Shown piece by piece: positions 25,348 to 34,320 of a stretch of 64,000 bases of DNA. The notes under the pieces are model-generated. The model was not told the DNA's origin. It did not search any database and saw only the letters and a program-made list of their open reading frames with translations. The stretch comes from M3007 sp964484205 (GTDB lineage Bacteria > Bacteroidota > Bacteroidia > Chitinophagales > Saprospiraceae). The stretch lies in assembly GCA_964484205.1 (NCBI GenBank), contig CAZAEZ010000016.1:52147-116146 (forward strand). Reading direction: 5' to 3'. The position numbers and the translations under genes were made by a program. Each line of letters begins with the position of its first letter. Within the stretch, counting starts at the first letter, position 1.

Positions 25348-26799
25348 ATGACCCAACGCTCCCTGCTCCCTTTCATACCGGTACTTTATTTTTTTCTGCT
25401 AATGGCCATATCCTGGTTATTGGATTTTAATGGCTTGTACGGGCAGGATGCGCACGAGTACCTGCGGCAGAGCCAGGTATTGGTGCAGCGTTTTTTGGGG
25501 GCGGCTGTTCCGCCTGCCGGTCCGGGTGAGGCTGAGCTGGCAGGGGGGTATCCGCTGGCGGCGGCTTTGTTGCAGCTGGCCGGCGTGGCGCCGGTATTGG
25601 CGATGCAGTTGGTCAGTTGGCTGGCGGCGGCGGCTTCGTTGTTTCTGTTTGAGGCATTGCTTCGGCTGCTTTCCCCGGGCACGCACATCCGAAGCCGGTG
25701 GCTGTATGGTCTGTTGGGTTTGGGGCTGGCGCCGTACTTCGTGCGCGCGGGGCTTACGGCTATGTCGGATGCGATGGGGCTGGCTGTTTTTTTAGCGGCC
25801 TTGTTTTTTGGCTTGCGTTGCCTGGAGCAGGTGCGCAAGCGCGATTTGTTGGGTTTTGCCGTTTTTTCGGCCCTGGCTATCACGACGCGTTATGCCCTGG
25901 TTGTTCTGTTGTTTTTGCCGGGGCTGGCGCTATTGCTGGAGCTGTGGCGGATGCGGCGTTTTATGGCTATCGGCTTTTTCTCGATATTTGGTTTGCTGGC
26001 TTTTTTGCCGCTTTGGTGGCTGAAGGCGGGAGCGCCGGCGAGTCCGTTGGAGCACTCCCTGCTGCAGGACTGGTCTTTTTTGAACCTGTTTAAAAAAACA
26101 TTCAGCCAGGCCAGCGGCACTGTTTCGTACACTGTTCCGAACATAGTGTACTTGTTTTTCCCGGTTGTGCATCCCGGGTTTTGCCTGGTACTTCCGGGTT
26201 TGTTTTTGTTGTTTAAAAAAACAGATGTGCAGTTGTATAGCAAGCGATTGCTTGGCCTCAGCCTGCTCGTTTTCCTGCTTTTTCTGGGTGGGCTGTCCCA
26301 TCAAAATTTGCGTTACCTGCTACCGGCCTATGCCGTGCTGCTGCTGCTGCTGTTTCCGGCTTGGGACCGTTTTTTTGCCTACGGCATGTATTTTTTCAAA
26401 CGGCTTACCTATGCCCTGATCGGAATTGCGCTGCTATGCCAACTGGCATTTGGGCTGTACGTTTTCAAGCCGGTTTGGGCGCGGCACCGGATGGAGCGGG
26501 CGATTGCCCGGGCGCTGCAAACGGAAGTACACGCCGGTGATGTGCTGTACGCTTTCGATGTGGATATTGCCTTGAAAACCTATTTGCCGGAGGTGGAATT
26601 CCGGAACTTGTTTTTGCAGCGCTACGATACTTTCCCGGCGGGCAGTTATATGTTGTTCAATGCACCGGCGCTCCAAACCCAATGGGCCGGAAAGGCGCCA
26701 ATGCTCAATTGGGAGCGTGCAAACACCCATTTTGATCTGGTGGAAATACAGCGGCTGGCCGGCAATTGGTCCCTGTACCAGATTACCGGCCCTAAATGA
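25348..26799 (+). CDS. Integral membrane glycosyltransferase, GT39/ArnT-like
   Basis: 483 aa with about 10-11 hydrophobic segments and a short soluble tail after residue 380. The first loop carries GLYGQDAHEYLRQSQ, which fits the acidic Asp/Glu-containing first periplasmic loop of GT39/GT83 (PMT/ArnT-like) polyprenyl-phosphate-sugar-dependent enzymes, where Asp is catalytic. Such proteins transfer sugars to proteins or lipids on the outer face of the inner membrane. The ATG at 25348 is the first good start. It is divergent from the cytidylyltransferase/kinase gene with a 134-bp AT-rich gap between. Confidence 0.75.
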   Translation: MTQRSLLPFIPVLYFFLLMAISWLLDFNGLYGQDAHEYLRQSQVLVQRFLGAAVPPAGPGEAELAGGYPLAAALLQLAGVAPVLAMQLVSWLAAAASLFLFEALLRLLSPGTHIRSRWLYGLLGLGLAPYFVRAGLTAMSDAMGLAVFLAALFFGLRCLEQVRKRDLLGFAVFSALAITTRYALVVLLFLPGLALLLELWRMRRFMAIGFFSIFGLLAFLPLWWLKAGAPASPLEHSLLQDWSFLNLFKKTFSQASGTVSYTVPNIVYLFFPVVHPGFCLVLPGLFLLFKKTDVQLYSKRLLGLSLLVFLLFLGGLSHQNLRYLLPAYAVLLLLLFPAWDRFFAYGMYFFKRLTYALIGIALLCQLAFGLYVFKPVWARHRMERAIARALQTEVHAGDVLYAFDVDIALKTYLPEVEFRNLFLQRYDTFPAGSYMLFNAPALQTQWAGKAPMLNWERANTHFDLVEIQRLAGNWSLYQITGPK

Positions 26800-26837
26800 G
26801 CCGGCACATTTACCTGAAAAATTCCGGTTGCGTCTTC

Positions 26838-26845
26838 TACCTTTG
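26838..26845 (+). promoter_or_regulatory. Probable -7 box of lgt
   Basis: TACCTTTG matches TAnnTTTG perfectly and ends five bases before the ATG at 26851, suggesting a leaderless or nearly leaderless lgt transcript. Confidence 0.5.
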
Positions 26846-26850
26846 CCATT

Positions 26851-28056
26851 ATGTATCCAGATTTGTCTTACCTGTTTCACGCCCTGATCGGCACCCAGCC
26901 GGATAACTGGCTGTCCGTTTTTAAAACATTTGGCTTTTTTCTGGCCCTTGCCTTTCTGGCCAGCGCCGTTACCTATTATTTTGAGCTGCGGCGCAAAGCC
27001 CGGGCCGGGGTATTCCAACCGGAGAAAGTCAGTGTCACGGAAGGGGCGCCGGCTTCGATGGCGGATATCGGCATGAACGCCCTGGTGGGGCTGATCATCG
27101 GCGGGAAAGGACTGTATGCCGTGCAGCATTTTGCCGAGTTTCGCGTGGACCCGGCTTCGATCATCCTGTCGGGGAAAATGCACTGGCCGGCAGCACTGGG
27201 CGGGGCCCTGTTTTTCGGCGGTTTGGTGTGGTGGGAAGCCTGGCGCAAGCGGAAGCCGAAACCGGAAACCCGCGTGGTGGAGGTGTGGCCGCACGACCGC
27301 ATCAGTGAAATGACGGTGTGGGCGGCCGTGGGCGGTATTGTTGGGGCTAAAGTGTTTGATCTGTTCGACAATTGGGATTCGTTTTTGCAAGACCCGCTTG
27401 GCTCCCTGCTTTCGGGGGGTGGGCTGGCATTTTACGGGGGGTTGGTTCTGGGCTTTATTGCCGTGGTGAGCTTCTTAGCTCGCCATAAAATTCCTTTTCT
27501 GCCGGCTGCCGATGCCGTCGCACCGGCACTTACCGCCGGATATGGCGTTGGCCGTATCGGCTGTCAGATGAGCGGCGACGGCGACTGGGGCATCGTAAAC
27601 CAGGCGCCGAAGCCCGACTGGATGAGTGCCTTGCCCGACTGGATGTGGTCGACCACTTACCCGCACAACGTGCTCAACACGCCGCATACCGACCCCGTGT
27701 CGAGTGTACCGATTGATGGCTGCACCTGGGAATATTGCATGCAGCTGTCCATGCCGGTATTCCCTACGCCGTTTTATGAGGTAATGATGATGCTGCTGAT
27801 TTTTGGGATTCTTTGGGTATTGCGCAAACCTCTGAAAGCGCCCGGCCTGCTGTTTTTTGTTTACCTGGCGCTTATCGCCGTCGAGCGGTTTTTGATTGAA
27901 AAAATCCGGGTGAACGTACACCACGACGTATTCGGGATGCGCATGAGTCAGGCGGAAATAATCTCCGTCGGATTGCTCTTGGTGAGTGTGATCGGGAGCG
28001 TTTACGTAATCTGGCGGTACAGGTCGGGTAAGGCCCGGGAGGTTGCCGAAGGGTAA
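26851..28056 (+). CDS. lgt: Prolipoprotein diacylglyceryl transferase
   Basis: 401 aa polytopic inner-membrane enzyme that transfers diacylglycerol from phosphatidylglycerol to the lipobox Cys of prolipoproteins, the first step of lipoprotein maturation. The Lgt signature is present as GYGVGRIGCQMSGDGDWG (around residues 230-247), and FPTPFYEVMMMLL corresponds to the C-terminal conserved segment. It is longer than the usual 260-290 residues because of an enlarged N-terminal part (charged segment EAWRKRKPKPETRVVEVWPHD near 130) and a polar insert before PTPFYE, as in other Bacteroidota Lgt proteins. It may be leaderless. Confidence 0.9.
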   Translation: MYPDLSYLFHALIGTQPDNWLSVFKTFGFFLALAFLASAVTYYFELRRKARAGVFQPEKVSVTEGAPASMADIGMNALVGLIIGGKGLYAVQHFAEFRVDPASIILSGKMHWPAALGGALFFGGLVWWEAWRKRKPKPETRVVEVWPHDRISEMTVWAAVGGIVGAKVFDLFDNWDSFLQDPLGSLLSGGGLAFYGGLVLGFIAVVSFLARHKIPFLPAADAVAPALTAGYGVGRIGCQMSGDGDWGIVNQAPKPDWMSALPDWMWSTTYPHNVLNTPHTDPVSSVPIDGCTWEYCMQLSMPVFPTPFYEVMMMLLIFGILWVLRKPLKAPGLLFFVYLALIAVERFLIEKIRVNVHHDVFGMRMSQAEIISVGLLLVSVIGSVYVIWRYRSGKAREVAEG

Positions 28057-28103
28057 AAAAACTTCACTTCTGTTTTGTGAAATTCAGTCAATCCCGCCCC
28101 TTT

Positions 28104-28808
28104 TCAGGGGCGTTGGGGGAAATGCCGCAGCCGTTCGGCTACGCCGTGTACGATCAGCCATTGCCCCAGGATATAACTTGCCATAATGGCAATGCGTGCG
28201 CCGGGGAACGGGTGCCCGAATTTGTACACGGCAATCATACAATCGGACAACATAAACAACAGCGCGCCACAAAGCAGGCTGGTAAAAACAAGGTCTTTCA
28301 CCTGACTCTGGAGGTTGACGACGCTCAGCGCCATTGTCGAAATAACAATGGCATATACTGCCACCGGCAGCTGCATGCCCTCGGGGATGTCGGGCCACAG
28401 CCAATTCAGAAAGCCCGCTAAAAAGATCAGAAAGGGGATAAGGATCAACGGCCGGCGCCGCAGGTAGCCGTTTCGCAGATTTACTTCGGAGAGAAAACCG
28501 CCGAGATAGCACACATGTGTGGCTAAAAATGCCCCCAGCCCCAACAAAAAAAAGAAATCACCATAGTCACCATGGGTAAACATCATAAAAATATCGCCCA
28601 GCATGGCAAACAACAACCCGGCTATGATCGTCTGCCGGAAAAACCGGCGAACACCCGGTGTTTTTCGCACCAGCCACATGGTTAAAACCGGCATGAGCAG
28701 GGGTTTGGCAAAAAGGATCAGGGTATGATTTCCCGAGATTTCTCCGGCCAGTTCCAGGATGGCCAGTAAGACAAAAATGCCCAGCCAGGTAATGCTATTG
28801 CGTTCCAT
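28104..28808 (-). CDS. Lysoplasmalogenase (YhhN/TMEM86 family)
   Basis: 234 aa with about eight membrane helices and family motifs FAKPLLMPVLTMWL near the N-terminus and LLFAMLGDIFMMF and LLFMLSDCMIAV later, carrying the conserved Asp residues. Family members hydrolyse the vinyl-ether bond of lysoplasmalogens; in bacteria the substrate is less clear. It is convergent with lgt; a CGCCCC/GGGGCG hairpin (28095-28112) overlaps its stop codon. The ATG at 28808 is the only sensible start. Confidence 0.85.
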   Translation of the reverse strand: MERNSITWLGIFVLLAILELAGEISGNHTLILFAKPLLMPVLTMWLVRKTPGVRRFFRQTIIAGLLFAMLGDIFMMFTHGDYGDFFFLLGLGAFLATHVCYLGGFLSEVNLRNGYLRRRPLILIPFLIFLAGFLNWLWPDIPEGMQLPVAVYAIVISTMALSVVNLQSQVKDLVFTSLLCGALLFMLSDCMIAVYKFGHPFPGARIAIMASYILGQWLIVHGVAERLRHFPQRP

Positions 28809-28847
28809 ACCGCAATGTTACTGCTTGTTGGCTGATAATGGTAATCT

Positions 28848-29459
28848 TCAGCAGGGCGCGAATACCGGTCGGAGCGGATTGGGCGCGCTGCGGTGCACAT
28901 ATTCTACCCAGTTTGTGATCAGTTGCAATCCCGATTCGGTAAGTATGGATTCCGGATGAAACTGGACGCCCCAAAGCGGCAACTCCCGGTGTGCCAAGGC
29001 CATTAGGGCGCCGTCGTCGGTATAGGCAACGCCGTTTAATGGCGTTTTTTGAAGATTTTGAAGGATCAGTGAGTGATACCGCATTGCTGAAAAAAGCATC
29101 GGAATACCTGTGAACATTGGATGCCCGTTGTGTCGTACCGTAGAAGTTTTGCCGTGCATTGGCGGTTCGGATTTGACCAGCCGGGCGCCAAAAAACTCGC
29201 CCAAGGCCTGCATGCCGAGGCAAATGCCCAGCATAGGCAACCGCTGATGCCAGGCAGCGATCAACCGGGGCAGCATGCCGGCATCCTGTGGGCGTTTAGG
29301 CCCGGGGGAAAGCACAACGCCATCAAAGTCACCGGGCTCGAAGGCGAGGAGTTCCAGGGCGTCGTTGCGCACAACGGTGCAGTCGGCTCCGGCTTGCTGG
29401 AGATAGTCGTACAGGTTGTACGTGAAGGAGTCGTAATTGTCGAGGAGCAGTATGGTCAT
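28848..29459 (-). CDS. pabA: Anthranilate/aminodeoxychorismate synthase component II (glutamine amidotransferase)
   Basis: 203 aa class I glutamine amidotransferase that supplies ammonia to a chorismate-using synthase for tryptophan or folate. It has LLLDNYDSFTYNL at the N-terminus, the nucleophile elbow LGICLGMQALGEFFGA (catalytic Cys) and the His-Glu pair in GVQFHPESILTESG. The ATG at 29459 was chosen over an upstream in-frame ATG that reads through the intergenic palindrome. No component I gene is nearby, so pabA and trpG cannot be told apart; pabA is slightly preferred because there is no trp cluster. Confidence 0.88.
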   Translation of the reverse strand: MTILLLDNYDSFTYNLYDYLQQAGADCTVVRNDALELLAFEPGDFDGVVLSPGPKRPQDAGMLPRLIAAWHQRLPMLGICLGMQALGEFFGARLVKSEPPMHGKTSTVRHNGHPMFTGIPMLFSAMRYHSLILQNLQKTPLNGVAYTDDGALMALAHRELPLWGVQFHPESILTESGLQLITNWVEYVHRSAPNPLRPVFAPC

Positions 29460-29477
29460 TGTTGTGCCCAGGGCGAA

Positions 29478-29537
29478 GGGCATAGGGCGAAGCGCGGAGG
29501 GCATAGGTTTTAGTCCTATGCCCTCCGCCCTATGCCC
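29478..29537. repeat. Nested palindrome between two minus-strand genes
   Basis: GCGGAGGGCATAGG, 7-nt spacer, CCTATGCCCTCCGC (29494-29528), with an outer repeat GGGCATAGGGCG / CGCCCTATGCCC overlapping it. It may act as terminator for the gene at 29547-30515; another example of the short palindromes common in this genome. Confidence 0.7.
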
Positions 29538-29546
29538 TATGCGCTT

Positions 29547-30515
29547 TTATCCGCCGCGCTTTCGTTTTACGGTTGTTTTCGTAGTTGTTGTTTTTTTGCC
29601 AACGGCGCGGCCGTTTTTGCCCTGGCGAGCGCCTGCTTTAGTCGTCGTTGTCGTTTGTTTTGTAGTTGCTCTGCCGGTGGGCCGGTTTTTTGTGTTTGTC
29701 GTCGTGGTGGTGGTTCGTTTGCCGACAACCGTGCCATTCGCCCGGCGGGCTGCAACGGTAGTGGTGGTGCGGGTATGCACAACGGTGGAACGGCTGCGCT
29801 TGGGCACGTATACTTTGTGTGCGCGGACAACCCGGTGGGTCGACACCACATGGTAGTGCCGATGGTACGGTCGTACGCCGACATAGTGCACACGCCAGGG
29901 CCGTGGGCGCCAGGGGCGGTACCAGGTAGGATAATAGGCAAAACGCCAGGGCGATACCCATACGCGATATCCGGGCCGGTAAATGTGGGTAACACAGGGC
30001 CATAGCCTGACGTTTACCACGATCCGGTAAGGCTTTAAATGACCTGCCGGCCCACCGCGGCCTTCGCTTGCACCGGCTTCTTCTTCGAAGGGTTCGGCAA
30101 TGGTCTCTTCGCCGAAAATAGCTTCGTCGCCCACAATCTGGAGTATGGTAAACTCCTCGTTTTGCCGCTCAATTTCGATAACGGCAATGTCCTGTGATTC
30201 TTTTTCACTGACCGGAACCTGCAAAACGATGGCGTGCACATCGTCATCGGAATTGTCGATCACGCGGATGTAGTCGACCGCTCCATCTTCGTTCAAATCG
30301 AGATTGTTTACGCCGTTGTCTTCCGTATTCAGGAGTTTTTCAAATTCCTCCGGCGATGCGGATTTTTTGAACAGTTCGATGGCGCCTTCGAGGCTGAAAT
30401 GGTCGCCGGGCAGGCCGGTGCTATCGGCCGGATCGACATCTTGCGCTGTACTGATGGTGCTGAAAAGCAGGAGCATGCCTGCGCTCAGGATACCGCTAAT
30501 AAGGTATGCTTTCAT
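29547..30515 (-). CDS. Conserved secreted protein with Thr/Arg/Lys-rich tail
   Basis: 322 aa from the ATG at 30515 (signal peptide MKAYLISGILSAGMLLLF, end near ISTAQ); an upstream open frame to 30647 is not used. Residues about 30-160 form an acidic domain conserved in Bacteroidota as I recall it (FSLEGAIELFKK..., NNLDLNEDGAVDYIRVID, VLQVPVSEKESQDIAVIEIE); the DLNEDGAVDY string resembles a single calcium-binding EF-hand-like loop. A Trp/Arg/Tyr-rich stretch follows (WYRPWRPRPWRVHY), then a strongly basic tail with many Thr runs (RTTTTTTNTKNRPTGRATTK) to the end. The tail could bind polyanions or peptidoglycan; function unknown. Confidence 0.75.
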   Translation of the reverse strand: MKAYLISGILSAGMLLLFSTISTAQDVDPADSTGLPGDHFSLEGAIELFKKSASPEEFEKLLNTEDNGVNNLDLNEDGAVDYIRVIDNSDDDVHAIVLQVPVSEKESQDIAVIEIERQNEEFTILQIVGDEAIFGEETIAEPFEEEAGASEGRGGPAGHLKPYRIVVNVRLWPCVTHIYRPGYRVWVSPWRFAYYPTWYRPWRPRPWRVHYVGVRPYHRHYHVVSTHRVVRAHKVYVPKRSRSTVVHTRTTTTVAARRANGTVVGKRTTTTTTNTKNRPTGRATTKQTTTTTKAGARQGKNGRAVGKKTTTTKTTVKRKRGG

Positions 30516-30737
30516 GACTGGAAGTGGTTTGTACGCCGGAATCCTGGTTTCCGGCAGTGTTTTAAAAATCGTAGCATCAGACGGACAACTTCGGAATTCG
30601 TTTAATCTGAACAGGACCCGCCGGTCGGGTTTCAAAAAAATTAACACTTTGGCACAAAAAAGGGCAGCGACAGCAGGGCAGCATCATATCGGGGCAACAA
30701 TTTAACAGATCGGGAGTGCCCGGGTCGGAGACCCGGG

Positions 30738-31403
30738 TTACTCGATCCCGCTGCCGTTGTCCTCATAAATCGGGCGGCTTTTAGCGGGTTCGTCTTCAAT
30801 GCCGGTGCTGCCGTCATCGGGCAGTTCGTAAATACGGGGTTGATCACCGGTGGAGGCGCCTGTTTTTTCCTCGCCGTATTGCTCCAGGTTGTCCATCCAT
30901 TTTACGGAAGTGTCCCAGGTATCGAGGAGGAAAGGTTTAAACTGGGCGGCCGCCACTTTGGCCTTGCCCGGCAATTCGATGAGGTAGGGGTAGGTACGCG
31001 ATTCCTCCACTGTTTGGTCGCTGATCATACCTGCTTTATCGGCAAACCAGACCAAAATGCTGAAGATGAGGATGCCCACAAAACCCAGCACGGCGCCACC
31101 AAGTGCCTGGTTGATAATGTTGAGGTACAGGGACTCTAAAACACTTTCGAAACCTTTGGCCACCTGCCGGACGATCAGCATGATCAGGGTGACGTTGATC
31201 AGAAAAGCAGCCATGAACATCATGGGATTATCCGAACTGAAGAGCTTTTCCAGAATATTCGTGGTGGTCGGCGTCATTTTGAAGGCCAGCACAATCCCGA
31301 ATACATAGGCGGCAATGTTAAAAACGGTGCTGATAATGCCCTGGTTAAAACCCTTCCAGAAGCCATATACAAAAGCGACCATACAAATAAGATCGATCGG
31401 CAT
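30738..31403 (-). CDS. CvpA-family membrane protein
   Basis: 221 aa from the ATG at 31403 (MPIDLICMVAFVYGFWKGFNQG); an in-frame start 11 codons earlier is less likely. Four hydrophobic helices in the first 165 residues follow the CvpA/colicin V production pattern, including the glycine-rich first hairpin (GFWKGFNQGIISTVFNIAAYVFG). The C-terminal 60 residues are polar and acidic. Family members are inner-membrane proteins of uncertain role in envelope integrity or export. A TATCTTTG box lies 70 bp upstream. Confidence 0.85.
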   Translation of the reverse strand: MPIDLICMVAFVYGFWKGFNQGIISTVFNIAAYVFGIVLAFKMTPTTTNILEKLFSSDNPMMFMAAFLINVTLIMLIVRQVAKGFESVLESLYLNIINQALGGAVLGFVGILIFSILVWFADKAGMISDQTVEESRTYPYLIELPGKAKVAAAQFKPFLLDTWDTSVKWMDNLEQYGEEKTGASTGDQPRIYELPDDGSTGIEDEPAKSRPIYEDNGSGIE

Positions 31404-31472
31404 GTTTTTCAGACGACGGCGACTGTTTTTAGTCACCTGTTTTTGAGGGACTTAGCCTCGTGTTTTCGGGTG

Positions 31473-31480
31473 CAAAGATA
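31473..31480 (-). promoter_or_regulatory. Probable -7 box of the cvpA-like gene
   Basis: TATCTTTG on the minus strand, 70 bp upstream of the ATG at 31403; fits TAnnTTTG exactly. No clear -33 element. Confidence 0.45.
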
Positions 31481-31704
31481 GGGGATTTTTGATGTCGTGG
31501 CAGGCTCTGCCCGCTTTTGAGCGGTAATGTCCAATTTAGTGCGTGCAGTTTCCGGGAGAATCATTTCCGACAACCCAGCTGTAACCTTTTTGTTTTTCCG
31601 CCTGTCTTGCCTCTTAACCGGGCTGTTGATATAAAAATGACGGCCCTTTGTCGCCAGACTTGTCCTTTTTATAGAAAGTGCTTGCCTTTAACAGGTTCTA
31701 TGTA

Positions 31705-31734
31705 TTGCATACTACCCGAAATCCCGCATCTTTG
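31705..31734 (+). promoter_or_regulatory. Probable promoter of the TonB-dependent receptor
   Basis: TTG (31705-31707), 19-bp spacer, CATCTTTG (31727-31734): the spacing fits the Bacteroidota -33/-7 arrangement, and the -7 box is the same CATCTTTG found in RNA-array units 3 and 4. The 5' leader would be about 65 nt. Confidence 0.55.
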
Positions 31735-31804
31735 CAGTGAAAACAAAACAGTTTTAATCCATTTGTCACGAACGGACACTACGTCACAACTAAAAAATTA
31801 AGCA

Positions 31805-34225
31805 ATGAAACCCATCTTTCTGACACTGTTCAGCCTGTTTGTGCTGAGCGCTGCCTCCCTTGCTCAAACGATCAGCGGCCAAATCCAGCAGGCCGACGGC
31901 CAGGCGGCCGAATTTGCCACCGTGCTGCTTTATCATGCGAACGACACCAGCCTGGCCAAGGGTAGCGTGAGCGATACGTATGGGAAGTACGAATTCGACA
32001 ACATCAAACCGGGTCGTTATTTTATCAATGCCAATCTTGTCGGCGCAGGCAAGGGGGCCTTGCCGGTTTTTGATTATGCCGGTGGCGATAAGACCCTGGA
32101 ATCCATGACCTTGCAGGAAAATGCCCAGGAACTCGGCACGGTCACTATCGTTGCCCGCCGCCCGGTAATCGAAGTGCGCGCAGACAAGACGATTTTGAAT
32201 GTTGAAGACAACATCAACTCCCAGGGACAAAATGCCCTGGAACTGCTCCGCAAAGCACCCGGCGTGGTGATCGACAACAACGACAACATCAGCCTGCGCG
32301 GTAAAAACGCCGTGCGTTTTCAGATCGACGGCCGCGATGTACCCATGGACAGCAAAGACCTGGCGAACCTGCTCAAAAGCATGCGCGCCGAGGATATCGC
32401 CGCCATCGAGATGATCAGCAACCCCTCAGCCAAATATGATGCCTCGGGCAATGCAGGTATCATCAACATCCGTACCCGCAAAAACCGTGCGCTCGGTACC
32501 AACGGCTCCGTCGGAGGCGAGTTTGTCGCCGGCGAAACCATCAAAGGCGGCGGCAACGTATCATTAAACCACCGCAACACCTGGGTCAATGCCTTTGGCA
32601 ACTATTCCAACCACTTCGGCACCTGGCACAACGACCTGAATCTGTACCGCGAGCAGGCCGGGAATATTTACGACCAGGCGAGTGTCATGTCGGATCAAAA
32701 CAACAACCACAATTTTAAACTGGGCTCCGACTTTTTTCTTAATTCCAAAAACACGATCGGTTTTGTTGTTGATGGCCGGAATGCCCGCGGCCCCTGGCTG
32801 AATGAGGCGCACACCGATATTTACAACCTGAACAATCCGTCGGTGATCGACTCGGTTTTGGTGGCCGCCAACTACAACCCGCAAGACCGCCTTAACCTCA
32901 ATTTTAACCTGAACTACCGCTATGCCGATACGCTGGGCAGGGAATTCACCGTGGATGTCAACCGCGGCGATTTCACTTCCCGGGCCGACTCCTACCAGCC
33001 GAATCGCTACATGGACCCGTCGGAGCAGGTGGTTTTGTCGGAAAAAATTTACCGCACAAACACCCCGACCGATATCGATATGTGGATCGTAAAGGCCGAC
33101 TACGAACAGCGGCTTTTCAAAGGCAAATTCGGCGTCGGTTTCAAACTTACCAATGTAAAAACCGACAACACCTTCGATTTTTTCAATGTGATCGACGGAA
33201 ATCCTGAGCCGGATATCGACCGTAGCAACCGCTTCGTGTACGATGAACGGGTAAATGCGGGCTACATCAACTACAACATCCAGGTGAAAAAATGGAGCTT
33301 CCAGGCAGGCTTGCGGGCCGAGCACACCGATTGGAAAGGCGACCTGACCAGCCTGAAACCCGGCGGCGACGAAATGAACGAGGCAAAATACCTGAGTTGG
33401 TTCCCGAGTGCGGCCATGACTTACAGCATGAGCGAGAAAAACCAATTCAGCCTGACCTACAGCCGACGCATCGACCGGCCCAACTACCGCCACCTGAACC
33501 CCTTCGAAGACCGGCTCGACGAACTGGCCTATAAAAAAGGGAATCCCTTCCTGCGCCCGCAATTCACCAACAGTGTGGAACTGACGCACACCTTCATGGG
33601 AAGGCTCAACACCACCCTCGGGTACAGCCATACCAACGACCTGTTCACCGAAGTGATCGACACGACGGAGAGCAACCGCACATTTTTGACCAATGAAAAC
33701 ATTGCCGACCAGAATAATTTTTCCCTGAGCATCGGCGTGCCGATCCCCTTCACAAAATGGTGGGAAAGCTACTGGAACGTGACGGGGTTTGTGACCTCCT
33801 TCGATGCCAAATTCCGCGAAGGATTTGAGATCAACGAAACCTTCAAGTCGATGAACCTGTACAGCGAACACACCTTCCGCCTCCCCAAAGGCTGGTCGTT
33901 GCAGCTCTCGGGCTGGTTCAACGCGCCGACCATCTGGGGCGCCGTGTTCCGCAGCAAAGCCCAGGGCGCCATGGATTTTGGCGTGAAAAAACAATTTTTC
34001 GATGGTAAGGCTACCGCCAGCTTGTCTTTCGGCGATATCCTGAACACTGCCGGCTGGTCCAGTGTCAACGATTTCACGCCCGGCCTGTACATGCGCGGCA
34101 ACGGTAACTGGGAAAGCCGCACCATCCGCCTCAACGTAAACTACCGTTTCGGCAACAAAAACGTGAAAGGCGCACGCCAGCGCAAAACCGGTGTTGAAGA
34201 CATAAACAAACGGATCGGGGGATAA
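31805..34225 (+). CDS. TonB-dependent outer-membrane receptor with carboxypeptidase-like N-terminal domain
   Basis: 806 aa. Signal peptide (MKPIFLTLFSLFVLSAASLAQ), then a carboxypeptidase-regulatory-like beta-sandwich (ISGQIQQADGQAAEFATVLLY ... KYEFDNIKPGRY), a TonB-box/plug region (DKTILNVEDNINSQGQNALELLRKAPGVVIDNND; NAVRFQIDGRDVP; IEMISNPSAKYDASGNAGIINI), and a long C-terminal beta-barrel of the OMP_b-brl_3 type (TYSRRIDRPNYRHLNPFEDR). Members import large or scarce ligands using energy from ExbBD-TonB; the ligand is unknown. There is no SusD partner next to it, so it is not a SusCD pair. It ends in an aromatic-containing strand plus a short basic tail. Confidence 0.92.
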   Translation: MKPIFLTLFSLFVLSAASLAQTISGQIQQADGQAAEFATVLLYHANDTSLAKGSVSDTYGKYEFDNIKPGRYFINANLVGAGKGALPVFDYAGGDKTLESMTLQENAQELGTVTIVARRPVIEVRADKTILNVEDNINSQGQNALELLRKAPGVVIDNNDNISLRGKNAVRFQIDGRDVPMDSKDLANLLKSMRAEDIAAIEMISNPSAKYDASGNAGIINIRTRKNRALGTNGSVGGEFVAGETIKGGGNVSLNHRNTWVNAFGNYSNHFGTWHNDLNLYREQAGNIYDQASVMSDQNNNHNFKLGSDFFLNSKNTIGFVVDGRNARGPWLNEAHTDIYNLNNPSVIDSVLVAANYNPQDRLNLNFNLNYRYADTLGREFTVDVNRGDFTSRADSYQPNRYMDPSEQVVLSEKIYRTNTPTDIDMWIVKADYEQRLFKGKFGVGFKLTNVKTDNTFDFFNVIDGNPEPDIDRSNRFVYDERVNAGYINYNIQVKKWSFQAGLRAEHTDWKGDLTSLKPGGDEMNEAKYLSWFPSAAMTYSMSEKNQFSLTYSRRIDRPNYRHLNPFEDRLDELAYKKGNPFLRPQFTNSVELTHTFMGRLNTTLGYSHTNDLFTEVIDTTESNRTFLTNENIADQNNFSLSIGVPIPFTKWWESYWNVTGFVTSFDAKFREGFEINETFKSMNLYSEHTFRLPKGWSLQLSGWFNAPTIWGAVFRSKAQGAMDFGVKKQFFDGKATASLSFGDILNTAGWSSVNDFTPGLYMRGNGNWESRTIRLNVNYRFGNKNVKGARQRKTGVEDINKRIGG

Positions 34226-34286
34226 ACCTGCTGCCGTACTTCGGCGCCACTAGAAATTATTTGATTTGGTTACCTGGAAAAGTAGT

Positions 34287-34320
34287 CCCGGCGCGCGCAT
34301 TCGTTGCCGGGGCTTTTTTT
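34287..34320 (+). terminator. Rho-independent terminator of the TonB-dependent receptor
   Basis: CCCGGC, 13-nt loop, GCCGGG, then GC and seven T residues. The last T-run overlaps the TAA stop codon of the convergent gldG. Confidence 0.75.

Larger units (their letters stand above)
31437..31804. other. Divergent intergenic region between cvpA and the TonB-dependent receptor
   Basis: 368 bp without a supported gene. It holds the probable cvpA promoter (TATCTTTG on minus, 31473-31480) and the receptor promoter at 31705-31734. Confidence 0.6.
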
